NCBI RefSeq assembly: GCF_002174455.2
Contig: NZ_CP147246.1
Span: forward strand, 3,167,001 to 3,231,000
Length of the DNA stretch: 64,000 nt
Direction: 5' to 3'
From: Enterococcus sp. 9D6_DIV0238
GTDB taxonomy: Bacteria > Bacillota > Bacilli > Lactobacillales > Enterococcaceae
The notes beneath the pieces were generated by a model. The model searched no databases, was not told the DNA's origin, and saw only the letters and a list, made by a program, of their open reading frames with translations. Below, one piece after another: positions 62,942 to 64,000 of this stretch (position 1 is the first letter of the stretch; every line of letters begins with the position of its first letter). A program made the position numbers and the translations under genes.

Positions 62942-63417
62942 GTTTGAAAGAGAAAGAAGCAATTATTTTTGAAAATGATTCTGATCCACAACGCATATTA
63001 AATATTTTCCTCGACATTCAATTTGCGTCAGAGGAAGGATATATCGATGAAGAAACAGCAAAGCTGGTTGGAAGTCATTTGGGCTTATCGGAAGCGCGTG
63101 TTTATGAGTTGTTAAGTTTTTACGCTATTTTGAAGACAGAACCACAAGCAAAATATGTCCTTAAAATTTGTAACAGTACTCCTTGTTTATATACAGGAGG
63201 AGACATGTTGGCAGAAGTATTAGAAACGATTCTAGAGGTTCCGATCGATCAGGCAACTCCGGATGGATTGTTCATGTATCATAGTATTCCTTGTATTGGT
63301 GCATGTGATCAAGGTCCAGTCATTAAAATCAAAGATACAGTATTTAGTGATTTGACAGAAGAAAAAGTATATCAGCTGATCGACGACTTACGCAATGGCT
63401 GCTATCTGGAACTATAG
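62932..63417 (+). CDS. NuoE-like [2Fe-2S] subunit of an NAD-linked oxidoreductase
   Basis: A 161-aa thioredoxin-fold ferredoxin subunit (24-kDa complex I subunit type). The four cluster cysteines are in KICNSTPCLY (C-x4-C, about 79-84) and SIPCIGACDQGP (C-x3-C, about 122-126). The N-terminal helical part includes GYIDEETAKLVGSHLGLSE, typical of NuoE/HydA/FdsG subunits. It overlaps the MobB-like gene by 10 bases and is followed by the NuoF-like subunit, the usual pair for NAD(H) electron transfer. With mobA and the formate channel it probably belongs to a formate dehydrogenase (FdsG role). Confidence 0.88.
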   Translation: MGLSLKEKEAIIFENDSDPQRILNIFLDIQFASEEGYIDEETAKLVGSHLGLSEARVYELLSFYAILKTEPQAKYVLKICNSTPCLYTGGDMLAEVLETILEVPIDQATPDGLFMYHSIPCIGACDQGPVIKIKDTVFSDLTEEKVYQLIDDLRNGCYLEL

Positions 63418-63428
63418 GAGGAAAAGAG

Positions 63429-64000
63429 ATGATCAAACGAAATCAACCTGTTTTGCTGGAACGAGTCAACAAAATGGAACATGCGACGGATGTAGCAGAA
63501 TATGAACGTTATCAAGGGTTTGAAGGGCTGAAAAAGGCAATAGAAATGGATAAGGAAACCATTTTAGATGAACTGGATATTGCTCATTTACGCGGCAGAG
63601 GCGGAGCTGCCTTTCCTTTAGGCAAAAAATGGCGACACTTGTACGGCTCCAAAGGAGATACAAAATATATCGTATGTAATGCTGACGAAGGTGAGCCGGG
63701 AACTTTTAAAGATAAAGCATTATTGGCACATGATCCACTTAGTGTGATCGAAGGGATGGTCATTGCAGGATACTTATTTTCAGCTAAGGCTGGCTATATC
63801 TATATGCGGGGAGAGTATCGGCGTATTCAAAAGGTTTTTCAAGAGGCGCTGGATCACGCAGAAGCAGCAGGTTTTTTAGGCGATAATATTTTAGGTATCG
63901 AAGGCTTTGATTATAAAATTACGATTATTTCAGGAGCAGGTGCTTATGTATGTGGTGAAAATTCAGCCTTGCTAAATTCAATTGAAGGTAAAACGGGGCG
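63429..64000 (+). CDS. NuoF-like NADH-binding subunit (partial, runs off the window)
   Basis: An open frame from ATG 63429 (AGGAGG upstream) to the window end, 190 codons, no stop. It encodes the start of a 51-kDa-type flavoprotein. The NADH/FMN site reads LRGRGGAAFPLGKKW (about 56-70), CNADEGEPGTFKDKAL follows near 84, and GAGAYVCGENSALLNSIEGK near 170. The missing C-terminal half should hold the N3-type [4Fe-4S] site. It pairs with the NuoE-like gene and is expected to pass electrons between NAD and a molybdenum catalytic subunit (FdsB role), or a hydrogenase if the next gene proves so. Confidence 0.88.
   Translation, partial: MIKRNQPVLLERVNKMEHATDVAEYERYQGFEGLKKAIEMDKETILDELDIAHLRGRGGAAFPLGKKWRHLYGSKGDTKYIVCNADEGEPGTFKDKALLAHDPLSVIEGMVIAGYLFSAKAGYIYMRGEYRRIQKVFQEALDHAEAAGFLGDNILGIEGFDYKITIISGAGAYVCGENSALLNSIEGKTG

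Overview
The window is low-GC Firmicute chromosome and reads as a species of Enterococcus outside the faecalis/faecium type. The supporting signs are gene content and order: an spx-mecA-coiA-pepF block, RelQ, a Fem-type branch aminoacyltransferase, OatA, QueT, a MacP-like protein and LtrA. A full ilvDBNC-ilvA set and a molybdoenzyme/formate cluster point to an environmental or insect-associated lineage. I saw no rRNA, tRNA, insertion sequence, prophage or CRISPR array.

Layout. 1-6.9 kb: branched-chain amino acid operon (ilvD, ilvB, ilvN, ilvC, then ilvA after its own gap). It is preceded by a strong promoter and what looks like a classical leader-peptide attenuator (15-codon peptide with a V-L-V-I-I-L run). 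7-21.5 kb: cell-wall O-acetyltransferase, GNATs, a Nudix/winged-helix regulator, an AraC regulator, BioY behind a BirA-type operator, a CHY zinc-finger protein, the TelA/XpaC pair, a lipoprotein, a Nudix-MacP-like-mtnN-pncA operon, LtrA, TrmN6/GIY-YIG and a frameshifted GNAT. 21.7-31 kb: PlsC, SbcD-SbcC-SNF2 helicase operon, HAD phosphatase, and a long AT-rich gap with a candidate small RNA. 31.6-44.7 kb: ABC exporter, then a block matching the Bacillus subtilis yjb region (trpS, spx, mecA, coiA, pepF, spxH-like, CYTH, relQ, nadK, rluD-like) plus mgtE. This block gathers Spx, its probable ClpXP adaptor, the ClpC adaptor MecA and a small alarmone synthetase. 44.8-52.2 kb: a TetR gene with two matching operators and a small membrane protein, cutC, rlmA, a structured RNA before trmL, VOC protein, phosphatase, recD2. 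52.3-60.4 kb: VOC protein, metI, lipid kinase, preQ1-I riboswitch with queT, Fem transferase, zinc-ribbon membrane protein, GtrII-like membrane glycosyltransferase. 60.9-64 kb: mobA, a formate/nitrite channel, a MobB-like P-loop protein, NuoE-like and NuoF-like subunits; the last runs off the end. Together they look like the start of an NAD-linked, molybdenum-dependent formate dehydrogenase operon.

Intergenic regions carry recurring hairpins. One family has a GAAACAAAAC stem, and a second has a GGGA/AACTC...GAGTT/TCCC architecture. A separate roughly 36-nt repeat occurs three times, each next to one of these hairpins. All functions are read from sequence and family knowledge; no database search was run.
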